DNA from: Larkinella arboricola
GTDB taxonomy: Bacteria > Bacteroidota > Bacteroidia > Cytophagales > Spirosomataceae
NCBI RefSeq assembly: GCF_003259745.1
Contig: NZ_QLMC01000001.1
Coordinates: forward strand, 496,001 to 560,000
Direction: 5' to 3'
Length of the DNA: 64,000 nt
In this document: piece by piece, positions 37,801-46,630 of the stretch
Layout of the letters: each line of letters opens with the position of its first letter
Numbering within the stretch: the stretch's first letter is position 1
The notes under the pieces: model-generated
Database searches by the model: none
What the model was told of the DNA's origin: nothing
The model's input: the letters and a program-made list of their open reading frames with translations, nothing else
Made by a program: the position numbers and the translations under genes

Positions 37801-38324
37801 CCCGTGATCGCAATCCGGCGGTCAACTTTGGGTTTAACCTGTCGGCGGCTTACAAAGGCTTCGATCTGAAAGTCGATTTCTCCGGTGGTACGATGTATTC
37901 TTACAACCAGGGTTGGGAAATGCGCTGGCCGTACCAGAATACGGGGAACCTGCTGGCCCAGTTCTATGATGACCGCTGGCACCGGGCCGATATTTTCAAT
38001 CCGGACAGCGAGTGGATTCCCGGCAAATACCCGGCCCTACGGTTCAACGACGGCGGCCACAGCAACTACAACCGCAACTCCACGTTCTGGCTGACCAACG
38101 TGCGGTATCTGCGGCTGCGCACGATGGAAGTAGGGTATTCACTGCCGAAAGCGTGGCTCGACCGGGTAAAAATTCAGCGGGCCCGGTTTTACGTCAACAC
38201 CTTCAACCTCCTTTCGTTCGACAATGTAAAACGGCTGGGCGTTGAACCGGAAGTGATGGATGAAAATGGTCTGCAATACCCTCAGAACAAGTTTGTTAAC
38301 GTAGGTCTTAATCTTTCTTTCTGA
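34812..38324 (+). CDS. SusC/RagA family TonB-linked transporter with STN signalling domain
   Basis: The 1170-residue protein has a signal peptide (FWLSVSIVVNGQYGLAHA) and an STN domain at about residues 42-118 (SLRTVLTGFKNKYRVNILFEN, GLTYKKVKDRSYIIVV). A spacer rich in S/P/T follows, then a carboxypeptidase-regulatory-like domain at about 158-232 (VRGTVRDASNNQALPGVSVVV, TTTDANGNFRVDV). The TonB box region NEVVVVGYGT is at 238-247, followed by plug and barrel (PLFVIDGIQKDAG, VYGSRAANGVVIITTK), ending in FVNVGLNLSF. It imports oligosaccharide with the SusD downstream and, through STN-FecR contact, switches on the sigma factor of this locus. Confidence 0.95.
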   Translation: MKKVLRFWLSVSIVVNGQYGLAHAQMLARAGNQVNKATHAPDHYSLRTVLTGFKNKYRVNILFENRMVEKLSVPATSVPAAETVENALEKVLPPFGLTYKKVKDRSYIIVVNRSDAKIISIEPIQAAPTSVPAGPTDAAGSLSMITPTSTLAQQPKDQPVRGTVRDASNNQALPGVSVVVKGSQRGTTTDANGNFRVDVPDQNAVLMFSFIGFETREVLVGTQTVLNLDLTPTDQSLNEVVVVGYGTQKKESLTGAISGITSKDLDRVHTTTVSAALAGKIPGVSFRMADGRPGSSANIQIRNLGNPLFVIDGIQKDAGQFNNISPNDIESITVLKDASASVYGSRAANGVVIITTKRGKSGSRNTVNIDSYYGWQNWARFPETVNAYEWMAGKADADINQTGKTNITPEELEKWRAGTEKGYQSFDWYKFIIKPNSPQYSLNVNATGGSDKITYYLSATRLFQNSVLGREFTFGRTNIQSNVDAQISNRLKVGVQINGRIESRDNPGVPGVDDYWGPRFALFRNRPTERPFANDNPAYLNDIGHNDTNWGLLNKEKSGYWTEDWRVLQTNFNAEYQLPIKGLTAKGMYSYYFADRLVNGHEYTYDAYTYNAQTDQYVRTGGSSNPWRERRTEKILEQVLQGQLSYNNTFGKHTVGGTFVAERIQRRRLYTFQHAVPKTNVLPVLQFADMDAQDFADVDEDQARVGYVGRFTYDYGGRYLLELAGRQDASWKFAPGKRWGFFPSISAGWRITEENFFKSLNWNALSEIKLRGSYGELGDDDIGIGAYDYIPGYNYGSSTVILDGNVIKGSRDRGVPITNISWFTSKMTDVGLDYALYNGRLSGTFDYFYRKRSGLRGRKYDVLVPNELGYSLPDENVNSDAQVGGEASLSYNGKVKELTFSVGGNVSYSRSRFLQSYRPTWGNSWDHYRTSQENRWSGTYWGYEVIGQFQSQQQINEYPVNIDGQGNKTLLPGDLIYNDVNGDGRIDDYDVRPIGYARDRNPAVNFGFNLSAAYKGFDLKVDFSGGTMYSYNQGWEMRWPYQNTGNLLAQFYDDRWHRADIFNPDSEWIPGKYPALRFNDGGHSNYNRNSTFWLTNVRYLRLRTMEVGYSLPKAWLDRVKIQRARFYVNTFNLLSFDNVKRLGVEPEVMDENGLQYPQNKFVNVGLNLSF

Positions 38325-38342
38325 ACGTAACCATCTCCAGCG

Positions 38343-40217
38343 ATGAAAAAATATGTGTATGTGCTGACTCTTGGCGCGCTGCTCTCGACGGGTGCTTGCA
38401 AAGACGACGACTTTCTGGACCGCGCCCCCACCAACATTCTCCTGAACGACCAGGTCTGGAAAGACAAAAACCTTGTTCTGACGGTATTGGCCGATTTGTA
38501 CGGACGGTATCCGGATTACCAGTCGATTAAGAACTGGTCGGATTTTACCAACTTTGACGAAGCCTTTGCGTCGGAATTTGGCCAGTACGGACGGCATAAA
38601 AACCAGGATTACGCCTACGGTGACTGGAATTACTGGGATTACGGTTACATCCGGGAGCTAAACCTGTTTATCCAGAAAAGTGAAGCCGCCACCAGTCTCG
38701 ATGCCGCCGACCGGGCCCGGTTTCTGGCCGAAGCCCGGTTTCTGCGGGCCGCCGTTTACTTCGAACTCGTGAAGCGGATGGGCGGTGTACCGCTCGTGCT
38801 GGAGCCGATGCAGTACGATTTCAGCGGTGATCCGAGCTATCTGCAAAAAGCCCGCTCAAAGGAGTCGGAAATTTACGATTTCGTTATCAGCGAAATGGAA
38901 GCGATCAAAGCCACGCTGCCGGACGATGCCAATTCCAAATCCCGGGCCAGCAAAGCCGCGGCTTTGGCGATGCAAGCCCGTGCCGCTTTGTACGCCGGTT
39001 CGATTGCCAAATACGGCCCCACCACTCCGCAGGTGTCGCTGCCCGGTGGCGAAGTCGGCATTCCGGCTGATAAAGCAACGGCGTACTACCAGACGGCTTT
39101 GAAAGCGGCTCAGGAGATTATCACCAGCGGGAAGTATTCGCTTTACAAAAAACAGCCGGATTTGCAGGCCAACTTTGCCGCCCTTTTCACCGACAAAGGC
39201 AACAACCCGGAGGTGATTTTTGTGGAGGATTTCAAATTGAAAAGCGGCAAAATCGTCGGCTGGACGCTGTCGAACCAGCCCCGGTCGTCGGCAGAAGAGC
39301 AACAGGGCGGTCGGCTAAACCCCTCGCTGAACCTGGTGCAGTCGTTCGAAAAACTCGACAATACGTTTGCGCCGTTTGCCATTACCACCGCCACCGGCCA
39401 ACCGATTTATTACACCAATCCGCAGGATATTTTTGCGGGTCGGGATGCTCGGCTGGGCGGAACCATCATCCTGCCCGGCAGCCAGTTTAAGGGCAAAACC
39501 GTTGACATCTGGGCGGGCTATCTCCTCGGCAACGGCACGGTAGTCACCTCGGACGCCCTGGGCGGCAAGAAAGTGTTGCCGGGTAAAACCGCCGAAGAAC
39601 AGGTGGTTGGGTTTGATGGACCAATTGATAATCTGGAGTTTAGCGCCCAGACCGGTTTTTACGTCCGAAAATACCAGGACCCCACGGTGGGTTCGGGTCA
39701 GATCGGAACGCAGAGTGAAGTCTGGTGGATTCGCTACCGCTACGCCGAGGTGCTGCTGAATGCCGCCGAAGCCGCCTTTGAACTCGGACAGAAAACCGTT
39801 GCGGCCGATTACATGAATCAGGTTCGTGAACGCGCCGGTTTGACCAAAGCCCTGACGGCCAATGAAATTACCTTCGACCGGATTGTGCACGAACGGAAAG
39901 TGGAACTGGCTTTTGAAGGCCACCAGTTGTGGGATTACAAACGCTGGCGCATTGCCCACCTGGTCTGGAACGGAGCCAGCACCGATCTGACCACCGATCC
40001 CGGTAAAGCCACCAACCCCAGCACCCGGCCCTTCGGATTGTGGCCCTACAAGCTCTACGACCCCGCCAGCCCAAACAACGGCAAGTGGGTTTTCCGGAAA
40101 GTGCTGCCCAGCCAGGTGACCAACGCCGACCGCTTCCGGCTGGGGAATTATTATTCGTTTATCAGCGACGAGATTCGCAACAACAACCCTAAAATTGTCC
40201 GTAACCCCAACCAGTAA
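38343..40217 (+). CDS. SusD/RagB family outer-membrane lipoprotein
   Basis: The 624-residue lipoprotein is lipidated at Cys19 (LLSTGACKDDDFLD); the K-D-D-D after the cysteine is a textbook Bacteroidota surface-export signal. SusD features include FLAEARFLRAAVYFELVKRMGGVPLVLEP, WIRYRYAEVLLNAAEAAFELG and IVHERKVELAFEGHQLWDYKRW, with a C-terminal NNNPKIVRNPNQ. It is longer than the other two SusD proteins in the window, with an insertion region around residues 350-440 that may shape the ligand site. It pairs with the SusC 18 bases upstream. Confidence 0.95.
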   Translation: MKKYVYVLTLGALLSTGACKDDDFLDRAPTNILLNDQVWKDKNLVLTVLADLYGRYPDYQSIKNWSDFTNFDEAFASEFGQYGRHKNQDYAYGDWNYWDYGYIRELNLFIQKSEAATSLDAADRARFLAEARFLRAAVYFELVKRMGGVPLVLEPMQYDFSGDPSYLQKARSKESEIYDFVISEMEAIKATLPDDANSKSRASKAAALAMQARAALYAGSIAKYGPTTPQVSLPGGEVGIPADKATAYYQTALKAAQEIITSGKYSLYKKQPDLQANFAALFTDKGNNPEVIFVEDFKLKSGKIVGWTLSNQPRSSAEEQQGGRLNPSLNLVQSFEKLDNTFAPFAITTATGQPIYYTNPQDIFAGRDARLGGTIILPGSQFKGKTVDIWAGYLLGNGTVVTSDALGGKKVLPGKTAEEQVVGFDGPIDNLEFSAQTGFYVRKYQDPTVGSGQIGTQSEVWWIRYRYAEVLLNAAEAAFELGQKTVAADYMNQVRERAGLTKALTANEITFDRIVHERKVELAFEGHQLWDYKRWRIAHLVWNGASTDLTTDPGKATNPSTRPFGLWPYKLYDPASPNNGKWVFRKVLPSQVTNADRFRLGNYYSFISDEIRNNNPKIVRNPNQ

Positions 40218-40229
40218 GCCGATAACACC

Positions 40230-40928
40230 ATGAAACGTTTCTTTCCTTATTTGATGGGACTAACTTTGGCAACGGGTTTGGCTTCCTGCGAGTTTGATAA
40301 CTACGACGAACCGAAGTCCAAACTGGAAGGCCGGATTGTGTACAAAGGCGAACCCATCAACGTCGAATACAACAACGTCACGTTTGAACTCTGGGAACCC
40401 GGCTGGCAGAAACGCATCCCGATTACCGTCACGGTCGATCAGGATGGCTCGTATTCGGCGCTGCTGTTCAACGCCAACTACCGACTCATCATCCCGGCAG
40501 CTCAGGGGCCGTTCCGGTCGCTGAAAAACGCGGAAACCAGTTCGGATACGGTTATGGTCAATCTGAACGGCAGCCAGCAGCGCGACATTGAGGTGGAGCC
40601 GTACTATATGGTCCGGAATCCGACGTTTACGGTGAATGCCCGAAAACTGACGGCAACCTGCAAGCTGGAGCAAATTATCACCGGCGCGAGCGGTAAAACT
40701 ATTGAACGGGTTTCTTTATACGTAAGCAAAACACAGTTTGTGGATGCCCGGACCAGTCTCAGCACCACCGATCTGGTCGGAAGCGCCATCAAAGACCTCA
40801 ACGCCGTTTCGCTGGTGCTGGATGCGCCCACGATTACGGGGCAGAATTACGGTTTTGCGCGAATAGGCGTCAAAATAGCGGGTGTGGAAGATATGATTTT
40901 CTCACCGGTTCAAAAGGTACAATTTTAA
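40230..40928 (+). CDS. DUF3823 domain lipoprotein
   Basis: The 232-residue lipoprotein is lipidated at Cys20 (LTLATGLASCEFDNYDEPKS). The rest is beta-rich: an N-terminal sandwich at about residues 30-110 (LEGRIVYKGEPINVEYNNVTFELWEPGW, VDQDGSYSALLFNANYRLII) and a second at 120-232. This matches the DUF3823 family, found almost only directly after susD in Bacteroidota loci and assumed to be a surface glycan-binding or accessory protein. It starts 12 bases after the susD stop, so it belongs to the same operon. Confidence 0.88.
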   Translation: MKRFFPYLMGLTLATGLASCEFDNYDEPKSKLEGRIVYKGEPINVEYNNVTFELWEPGWQKRIPITVTVDQDGSYSALLFNANYRLIIPAAQGPFRSLKNAETSSDTVMVNLNGSQQRDIEVEPYYMVRNPTFTVNARKLTATCKLEQIITGASGKTIERVSLYVSKTQFVDARTSLSTTDLVGSAIKDLNAVSLVLDAPTITGQNYGFARIGVKIAGVEDMIFSPVQKVQF

Positions 40929-40951
40929 TCAGTAACAGAACCCAAACGCGG

Positions 40952-42049
40952 ATGCTACCAGGTAAACGGATTGACACAAATCTTCTTGCTAATCGACCTA
41001 AACCCGTTTATTCCGTAGCTTCCGCGTTTCTCTGGTTCTGTCTGGTTACCTTCTTTGTTCTGCCTCCTTCGAAAGCACAAAAGACTATATCTACACCTCT
41101 TCACAAAGCCCCGGCACCCCTCTACCGTGACCCCATTTTTGATGGTGCGGCCGATCCGGTCGTGGTCTGGAATCTGGAAGAAAAAGCGTGGTGGATGCTG
41201 TATACGCAACGCCGGGCCAATGTCGATGCCGCCGATGTGGCCTACTGCTACGGCACCGCCATTGGCGTGGCTTCCTCACAGAATAACGGCCAGAGCTGGG
41301 AATACCGGGGTACGCTAAAGTTGGATATCGAGCGCGGCATGAATACGTTCTGGGCGCCCGATATTGTTTTTCATAACGGGCAATACCATCTGTTTGTGGT
41401 TTATATTCCGGGTGTCCGCAACCACTGGGGCGGCAAGCCAAAGATGGCGCATTATACCGGCAAGAACCTCTGGGACTGGCAGTTTAAGAACTTCGTAACG
41501 CTTTCCTCCGATGATGTTATCGACGCAACGCTGCTTCAGTTGCCGACCGGGCAATGGCGGATGTGGTACAAAGATCAGACGCGCGGCAGCGTTACGATGA
41601 TGGCCGAAAGCCGTGATCTGGAACACTGGCGGGTGTCGCCCGAACCGGCCATCGGTGGCAAAGCGCACGAAGGCCCCAAAGCCTTCCGGTTTGGCGGCTG
41701 GTACTGGATGCTGACCGACGAATGGGCCGGTATGCGGGTGTACCGCTCCAACGACTGCACGACCTGGGAAAAGCAGGGCATGATCCTCGACAAACCCGGT
41801 AACCGACCGGAAGACACGCCCAGCGGTGCCCACGGCGATGTGGTTGTGGTGGGCGATAAAGCTTTTATCTTTTATTTTACGCATCCCGGTCGTAAATCGC
41901 ACTCGGAAGCTGCACTGGACCAGGACGGGGTGTTGCCGTATTCGCTCCGCCGTTCGTCCATTCAGGTGGCACCCCTGGTTATTCAAAACGGCACGCTGGT
42001 CAGCGAGCGGGATCAGCCGTTCGATTTCTGGCTTCCCGATCTCAAGTAA
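40952..42049 (+). CDS. Secreted GH43-like five-bladed beta-propeller glycosidase
   Basis: The 365-residue protein has a signal segment after a short polar lead (ASAFLWFCLVTFFVLPPSKA). A five-bladed propeller with family 43/GH117-like marks follows: PLYRDPIFDGAADPVVVWNLEEKAWWMLYT near the start (catalytic base region), FWAPDIVFHNGQYHLFVVY (with the pKa-modulating Asp) and GKAHEGPKAFRFGGWYWMLTDEW, where E is a good candidate acid. GH43-clan enzymes remove arabinose, xylose or galactose side units. It is the first glycosidase of this locus, 23 bases after DUF3823. The precise substrate is not readable. Confidence 0.82.
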   Translation: MLPGKRIDTNLLANRPKPVYSVASAFLWFCLVTFFVLPPSKAQKTISTPLHKAPAPLYRDPIFDGAADPVVVWNLEEKAWWMLYTQRRANVDAADVAYCYGTAIGVASSQNNGQSWEYRGTLKLDIERGMNTFWAPDIVFHNGQYHLFVVYIPGVRNHWGGKPKMAHYTGKNLWDWQFKNFVTLSSDDVIDATLLQLPTGQWRMWYKDQTRGSVTMMAESRDLEHWRVSPEPAIGGKAHEGPKAFRFGGWYWMLTDEWAGMRVYRSNDCTTWEKQGMILDKPGNRPEDTPSGAHGDVVVVGDKAFIFYFTHPGRKSHSEAALDQDGVLPYSLRRSSIQVAPLVIQNGTLVSERDQPFDFWLPDLK

Positions 42050-42076
42050 ATTATTCCCAACCAATCTATTAACCGA

Positions 42077-44569
42077 ATGCAAAACCGTTTCAGTCAACTT
42101 CTTTTTGTTTCTTTCCTGATCACCGCGTTTTCGCGGATCGGTCTGGCCCAGCGGCCTCCGGCTTATCCGCTGATTACGATTGATCCGTATACCAGCATCT
42201 GGTCGTTCAACGATAAACTGACGGATTCGCCCACCCGCCACTGGACCGGCAAAAACCATCCGCTCGACGGTCTGGTTCGCGTCGACGGGAAGACCTACCG
42301 GTTTATGGGCGCTCCGATGACCACGCTGAAACCCGTTGCCTCCACGGCCCAGACCGAAGCGTACCCGCTGGTGTATACCTTTGAAACCCCGGCGGCTGGC
42401 TGGGAAAAACCGGATTTTAAAGCCACAGGCTGGCAGAGCGGCAAAGCGCCCATCGGCGACGGTGCCACGAGTAACCCCGTAAAACCGGCTGTGGAGTGGA
42501 AAACGAAAGATGTCTGGTTTCGGCGCACGTTTACGCTGACCGATCTGAATTTTGAAAAGCTGGTGCTCTACCTGAGTTACGACAACGACGCGGTGGTATA
42601 TATCAATGGTGTGAAAGCATACGATACCGGACCGGGCTACATTGGCGGTTACCAGACGTTCGCGATTGCTCCGGCGGCTAAAGCGACCCTGAAAAAAGGC
42701 CAGAACGTGATTGCCGTTACGTGTAAAAACACGGGCGGGGGCGCTTACATCGACGCCGGGCTGGTGGATGAACGGCAGGTGAGCGCGGGCGCAGTGGTGT
42801 CGCTGGCCAATCAGAAAAGCGTTCAGGTGAAAGCCACGCAGACGGAATACAGTTTTAGCGCCGGTCCCGTTGATCTGACCGTAACCTTTACGACGCCGAT
42901 GCTGCTGGACAACCTGGATGTCGCTACCCGGCCTGCTTCGTACATTACGTATTCCGCCCGCTCGACGGATGGGAAACCGCATACCGTACAGGTTTATACG
43001 GCGGCTTCCGGTTTGCTGAGCACCCATCAACCCATGCAGCAGGTCATCGGGAAACGGTCTTCGGCTGATAAACTGACGGTGTTGTCGATGGGCACGACGG
43101 AACAGAAAATATTGGGCAAAAAAGGCGATGATGTTCGGATTGACTGGGGCTATGCCCTGCTGGCGGTACCTACGGCTGCTTCAACCCAAACGGGATTTGG
43201 GCAGCCCGCGACGTTGCTGAAAGCGTTTGCGACGGGCAGTAAACTAACCGACGCGAGCCAGCCTGCAACGGCTGAAAACCGGACGATGGCGGTGGTGCAA
43301 TCGCTGGGGTCGGTGGGTGGCACGGCCAAAACGAGCCACGTCACGGTGGGTTACGATGATATTTATTCGGTCCAGTTCTTCGGGCAGAACCTGCGCGGCT
43401 GGTGGCGTCGCGACGAAAGCATGACCGCCGAAAAAATGCTTGCCAATGCCGAAAACGATTACGAATCGTTGATGCAGAAATGCCGTCAGTTTGACGAGCA
43501 GTTGTACGCTGATGCCGAGAAAGCGGGCGGAAAAGCCTACGCCGATTTGTGCCAACTGGCCTACCGCCAGGCCGTTGCGGCCCACAAAGCCGTGGTTGGG
43601 CCAAAAGGGGAAGTGCTGTTCTTCTCGAAAGAAAACTTCAGCAATGGCTCCATCGGAACAGTGGATATTACGTATCCGTCGGCCCCGCAGTTTCTGATGT
43701 ACAACCCGACTCTGTTGAAAGGCATGATGGAACCGATTTTTCAGTATTCCGAAAGCGGTAGATGGACCAAACCGTTCGCGGCCCACGACGTAGGCACGTA
43801 TCCGCTGGCGAATGGCCAAACCTATGGCGAAGATATGCCGGTGGAAGAAAGCGGGAACATGCTGATTTTAACCGCAGCGATTGCCAAAGTGGAAGGGAAC
43901 GCCGACTATGCCAAACAGCACTGGCAAACGCTGAGCACCTGGGTAGAATACCTGAAAAAAGACGGCTTTGATCCCGCCAACCAGCTTTGCACCGACGATT
44001 TTGCCGGTCACCTGGCCCGCAACGCCAACCTGAGCATTAAGGCCATCATGGGCATTGCAGCTTACGGTCAACTGGCGAATCAGCTCGGCCAAACCGATGT
44101 TGGTCAGCAACACCTGCAACTGGCAAAGGAACTGGCGCAGAAATGGACGCAAATGGCGCAGGACGGCGACCACTACGCCCTGACGTTCGACAAGCCGCAG
44201 GGAAGCTGGAGCCAGAAATACAATCTGGTGTGGGACAAGCTGCTGGACCTGAATATTTTCCCGAAGGAAGTCGCTCAGAAAGAAATCAAATACTACCTGA
44301 CCAAACAACAACGCTACGGTTTGCCGCTCGACAGCCGGAAAACGTATACCAAATCCGACTGGATTCTCTGGACGGCCACCATTGCTGATAATCAGGCCGA
44401 CTTTGAAAAACTGGTGCAACCGGTTTATGAGTACGCCGACAAAACCACCAGCCGGGTGCCGCTGAGCGACTGGCACGAAACCACCGACGGTAAGCAGGTT
44501 GGTTTTCAGGCCCGTAGTGTAGTAGGAGGCTATTTTATTAAATTGCTGGAAAAAAGACTAGCCAAGTAG
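42077..44569 (+). CDS. Glutaminase-A-like DUF4964/DUF4965/DUF1793 protein with extra jelly-roll insert
   Basis: The 830-residue secreted protein starts with a signal peptide (LLFVSFLITAFSRIGLAQ). The DUF4964 segment PLITIDPYTSIWSFNDKLTDSPTRHW is a hallmark of the glutaminase A family. At about residues 95-235 there is an inserted galactose-binding-like domain (WFRRTFTLTDLNFEKLVLYLSYDNDAVVYINGVKAYD). DUF5127, DUF4965 and DUF1793 parts follow (YDDIYSVQFFGQNLRGWWRRDES, SNGSIGTVDITYPSAPQFLMYNP, DDFAGHLARNANLSIKAIMGIAAYG). The C-terminal part resembles an alpha/alpha toroid as in glycosidases, so despite the name the true substrate in such loci may be a glycan. It follows the GH43-like gene by 27 bases. 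Confidence 0.85.
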   Translation: MQNRFSQLLFVSFLITAFSRIGLAQRPPAYPLITIDPYTSIWSFNDKLTDSPTRHWTGKNHPLDGLVRVDGKTYRFMGAPMTTLKPVASTAQTEAYPLVYTFETPAAGWEKPDFKATGWQSGKAPIGDGATSNPVKPAVEWKTKDVWFRRTFTLTDLNFEKLVLYLSYDNDAVVYINGVKAYDTGPGYIGGYQTFAIAPAAKATLKKGQNVIAVTCKNTGGGAYIDAGLVDERQVSAGAVVSLANQKSVQVKATQTEYSFSAGPVDLTVTFTTPMLLDNLDVATRPASYITYSARSTDGKPHTVQVYTAASGLLSTHQPMQQVIGKRSSADKLTVLSMGTTEQKILGKKGDDVRIDWGYALLAVPTAASTQTGFGQPATLLKAFATGSKLTDASQPATAENRTMAVVQSLGSVGGTAKTSHVTVGYDDIYSVQFFGQNLRGWWRRDESMTAEKMLANAENDYESLMQKCRQFDEQLYADAEKAGGKAYADLCQLAYRQAVAAHKAVVGPKGEVLFFSKENFSNGSIGTVDITYPSAPQFLMYNPTLLKGMMEPIFQYSESGRWTKPFAAHDVGTYPLANGQTYGEDMPVEESGNMLILTAAIAKVEGNADYAKQHWQTLSTWVEYLKKDGFDPANQLCTDDFAGHLARNANLSIKAIMGIAAYGQLANQLGQTDVGQQHLQLAKELAQKWTQMAQDGDHYALTFDKPQGSWSQKYNLVWDKLLDLNIFPKEVAQKEIKYYLTKQQRYGLPLDSRKTYTKSDWILWTATIADNQADFEKLVQPVYEYADKTTSRVPLSDWHETTDGKQVGFQARSVVGGYFIKLLEKRLAK

Positions 44570-44578
44570 TTCAATGCC

Positions 44579-44615
44579 AACCCCGTCAGAGCTAAAAATC
44601 TGATGGGGTTATTTT
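44579..44615 (+). terminator. Intrinsic terminator or attenuator before the GH2 gene
   Basis: AACCCCGTCAGA (44579-44590) pairs with TCTGATGGGGTT (44599-44610) with one G-T wobble, followed by ATTTT. It is 9 bases after the glutaminase-like stop and only 12 bases before the ATG of the next gene on the same strand, so it would reduce read-through into that gene. Confidence 0.75.
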
Positions 44616-44627
44616 CCCCCAAGACCC

Positions 44628-46562
44628 ATGAAACAACTGATTCGACGTGCAGCCGCGCTTCTTTCGTACGGCTTTCTAGTGAGTACCTCCCTGCTGGCAC
44701 CTGTTCTGGCGCAAACGCCCGCGCCGGGGCCGCAAAAAGCCGCCATCATGAGCCGTTGGGAAAAGCAGGTAACGCCCGAAAATGCCTGGCGCGAATATCC
44801 GCGTCCGCAAATGGTGCGACCCAACTGGCAGAATCTCAATGGGATGTGGGAATACGCCATCCGGCCCAAAACCGAAGGGCAGCCCACGAAGTTCGACGGT
44901 CAGATTCTGGTTCCGTTCGCCGTAGAATCGACGCTGTCGAAAGTGACCAAATCGCTGACGCCCGACCAGCGACTCTGGTACCGTCGAAACATCACGATTC
45001 CGGCCGCCTGGAACGGGCAGCGGGTGCTGCTGCACTTCGGCGCGGTGGATTATGAGTGCAACCTGTGGGTGAACGGCGGTCTGGTCGGTTCGCACACGGG
45101 CGGTTCAGACCCGTTTGAGTTTGATATTACCGATTTTCTGAAATCGGGTCAGAATCAGGTTGTCCTGGGCGTGACCGACCCGACTTCCAATGACGAGCAG
45201 CCGCGCGGCAAGCAGGTGTTCAACCCCAACGGTATCTGGTACACGCCGGTATCGGGCATCTGGCAAACCGTCTGGCTCGAACCCGTTCCGAAGTCCAACT
45301 ACATTGAAGAGGTTCGCATTACGCCGGAACTGGATTCCAGCCGGATTCGGGTGGAAGTACTGCTGAATAAACCCATTACGAGCCCCACGAGCGCCATTCG
45401 GCTAACGGCTCTGGACGGTACGCAAACCGTGTCAAGTCTGGTGGTTCGGTCGGGTCGGGCAGCGTATGTGCCCATCAGCAACCCGAAGCTGTGGACGCCC
45501 GACAGCCCGTTTCTGTATAATCTGAAAGCCGAACTGGTGACGGTGACCGACCCGTTTGCGGGTACCGAAAACCGGAACCGTCCGCGCCATAACGAAGCCG
45601 AGCGGTCGGCTTACGCGAAAGCTCAGGTGACGGGCAACCCTGCGGATGCCGTGACGAGTTATTTTGCGATGCGGAAAATATCGATGGGGCCGGGTCAGAT
45701 TGCCGGTCAGCCGATGCTGCTGCTGAACAACAAAGTGGTGTTCCAGAACGGCCCGCTCGATCAGGGCTGGTGGCCGGGCAGTTTGCTGACGCCCCCGTCG
45801 GACGATGCCATGATTTTTGAACTGGATTTTTTGAAAAAATCCGGCTTTAACATGCTGCGGAAGCACATCAAAGTAGAACCCGCCCGGTATTATTACCATT
45901 GTGACCGGCTGGGTATGCTGGTGTGGCAGGATATGCCTTCGGGTTTTGTGGATGGGCAGGATATGCATCCCTCGGAAAGTGTGGAGCCCCTGCGCCGGTC
46001 GAAGGGCAAGGAGCAGTTTGAACTGGAATTGCGCCGGATGATGAACCGCCTGCACAACCACCCGAGCATTGTTACGTGGGTGGTCCACAACGAAGGCTGG
46101 GGACAGTACGACAACGTTCGGCTGGCTAATTGGGTTAAAGCGTTAGATCCAAGCCGTCTGGTGAATGCCGCCAGTGGCTGGACCGATCTGGGAGCGGGTG
46201 ATTTCTACGACATTCATACGTACCATGAAGTGCCGCATGTGCCGGAAGCCAAAAAAGACCGGGTGATTGTCGTCGGGGAATTTGGCGGAATCGGTTGGCC
46301 GGTCACCGGCCACCTCTGGGATCCTAACAAGCGCAACTGGGGGTATCAGACGTACCACGACAAAGACGCTGTGCTGAAAGCCTACCGGACTAAATACGGT
46401 AAGATGGTGGAGATGTATCAGAAGAACGGTGTTTCGGCAGCTGTGTACACCCAAACCACCGATGTGGAAGGGGAGGTCAACGGTTTGCTGACCTACGACC
46501 GGGAAGTGATTAAGATACCCATCGAGACACTTCGCGAAATTCACGCGCCTTTATTCAAATAA
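44628..46562 (+). CDS. Secreted glycoside hydrolase family 2 protein
   Basis: The 644-residue protein has a signal peptide (RRAAALLSYGFLVSTSLLAPVLA). A sugar-binding jelly roll follows (WQNLNGMWEYAIRPK, RLWYRRNITIPAAWNGQRVLLHFG, ECNLWVNGGLVGSHTGGSDPFEFDI), then an Ig-like domain and a TIM barrel. The acid/base is probably E489 (VVHNEGWGQYD) and the nucleophile E551 (VVGEFGGIG). It is shorter than classical LacZ, lacking the late C-terminal domains. GH2 specificity is not readable, but with the GH43-like and SusC/D proteins it should complete breakdown of one glycan in the periplasm or at the surface. It lies directly after a hairpin that could attenuate its expression. Confidence 0.9.
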   Translation: MKQLIRRAAALLSYGFLVSTSLLAPVLAQTPAPGPQKAAIMSRWEKQVTPENAWREYPRPQMVRPNWQNLNGMWEYAIRPKTEGQPTKFDGQILVPFAVESTLSKVTKSLTPDQRLWYRRNITIPAAWNGQRVLLHFGAVDYECNLWVNGGLVGSHTGGSDPFEFDITDFLKSGQNQVVLGVTDPTSNDEQPRGKQVFNPNGIWYTPVSGIWQTVWLEPVPKSNYIEEVRITPELDSSRIRVEVLLNKPITSPTSAIRLTALDGTQTVSSLVVRSGRAAYVPISNPKLWTPDSPFLYNLKAELVTVTDPFAGTENRNRPRHNEAERSAYAKAQVTGNPADAVTSYFAMRKISMGPGQIAGQPMLLLNNKVVFQNGPLDQGWWPGSLLTPPSDDAMIFELDFLKKSGFNMLRKHIKVEPARYYYHCDRLGMLVWQDMPSGFVDGQDMHPSESVEPLRRSKGKEQFELELRRMMNRLHNHPSIVTWVVHNEGWGQYDNVRLANWVKALDPSRLVNAASGWTDLGAGDFYDIHTYHEVPHVPEAKKDRVIVVGEFGGIGWPVTGHLWDPNKRNWGYQTYHDKDAVLKAYRTKYGKMVEMYQKNGVSAAVYTQTTDVEGEVNGLLTYDREVIKIPIETLREIHAPLFK

Positions 46563-46630
46563 GGCCGGTTTGTTATTCCATGCGGCTGTTAGACAGCCTC
46601 GTTGATTTATTTTATCAGGTATCGGGTATT

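Noticed and set aside
41315-43030. Long minus-strand open frame (571 codons) opposite the GH43-like and glutaminase-like genes
   Set aside because: It runs antisense across two well-supported secreted enzymes, is Arg/His/Gly-rich with no recognisable domain, and arises from the high-GC codon pattern.
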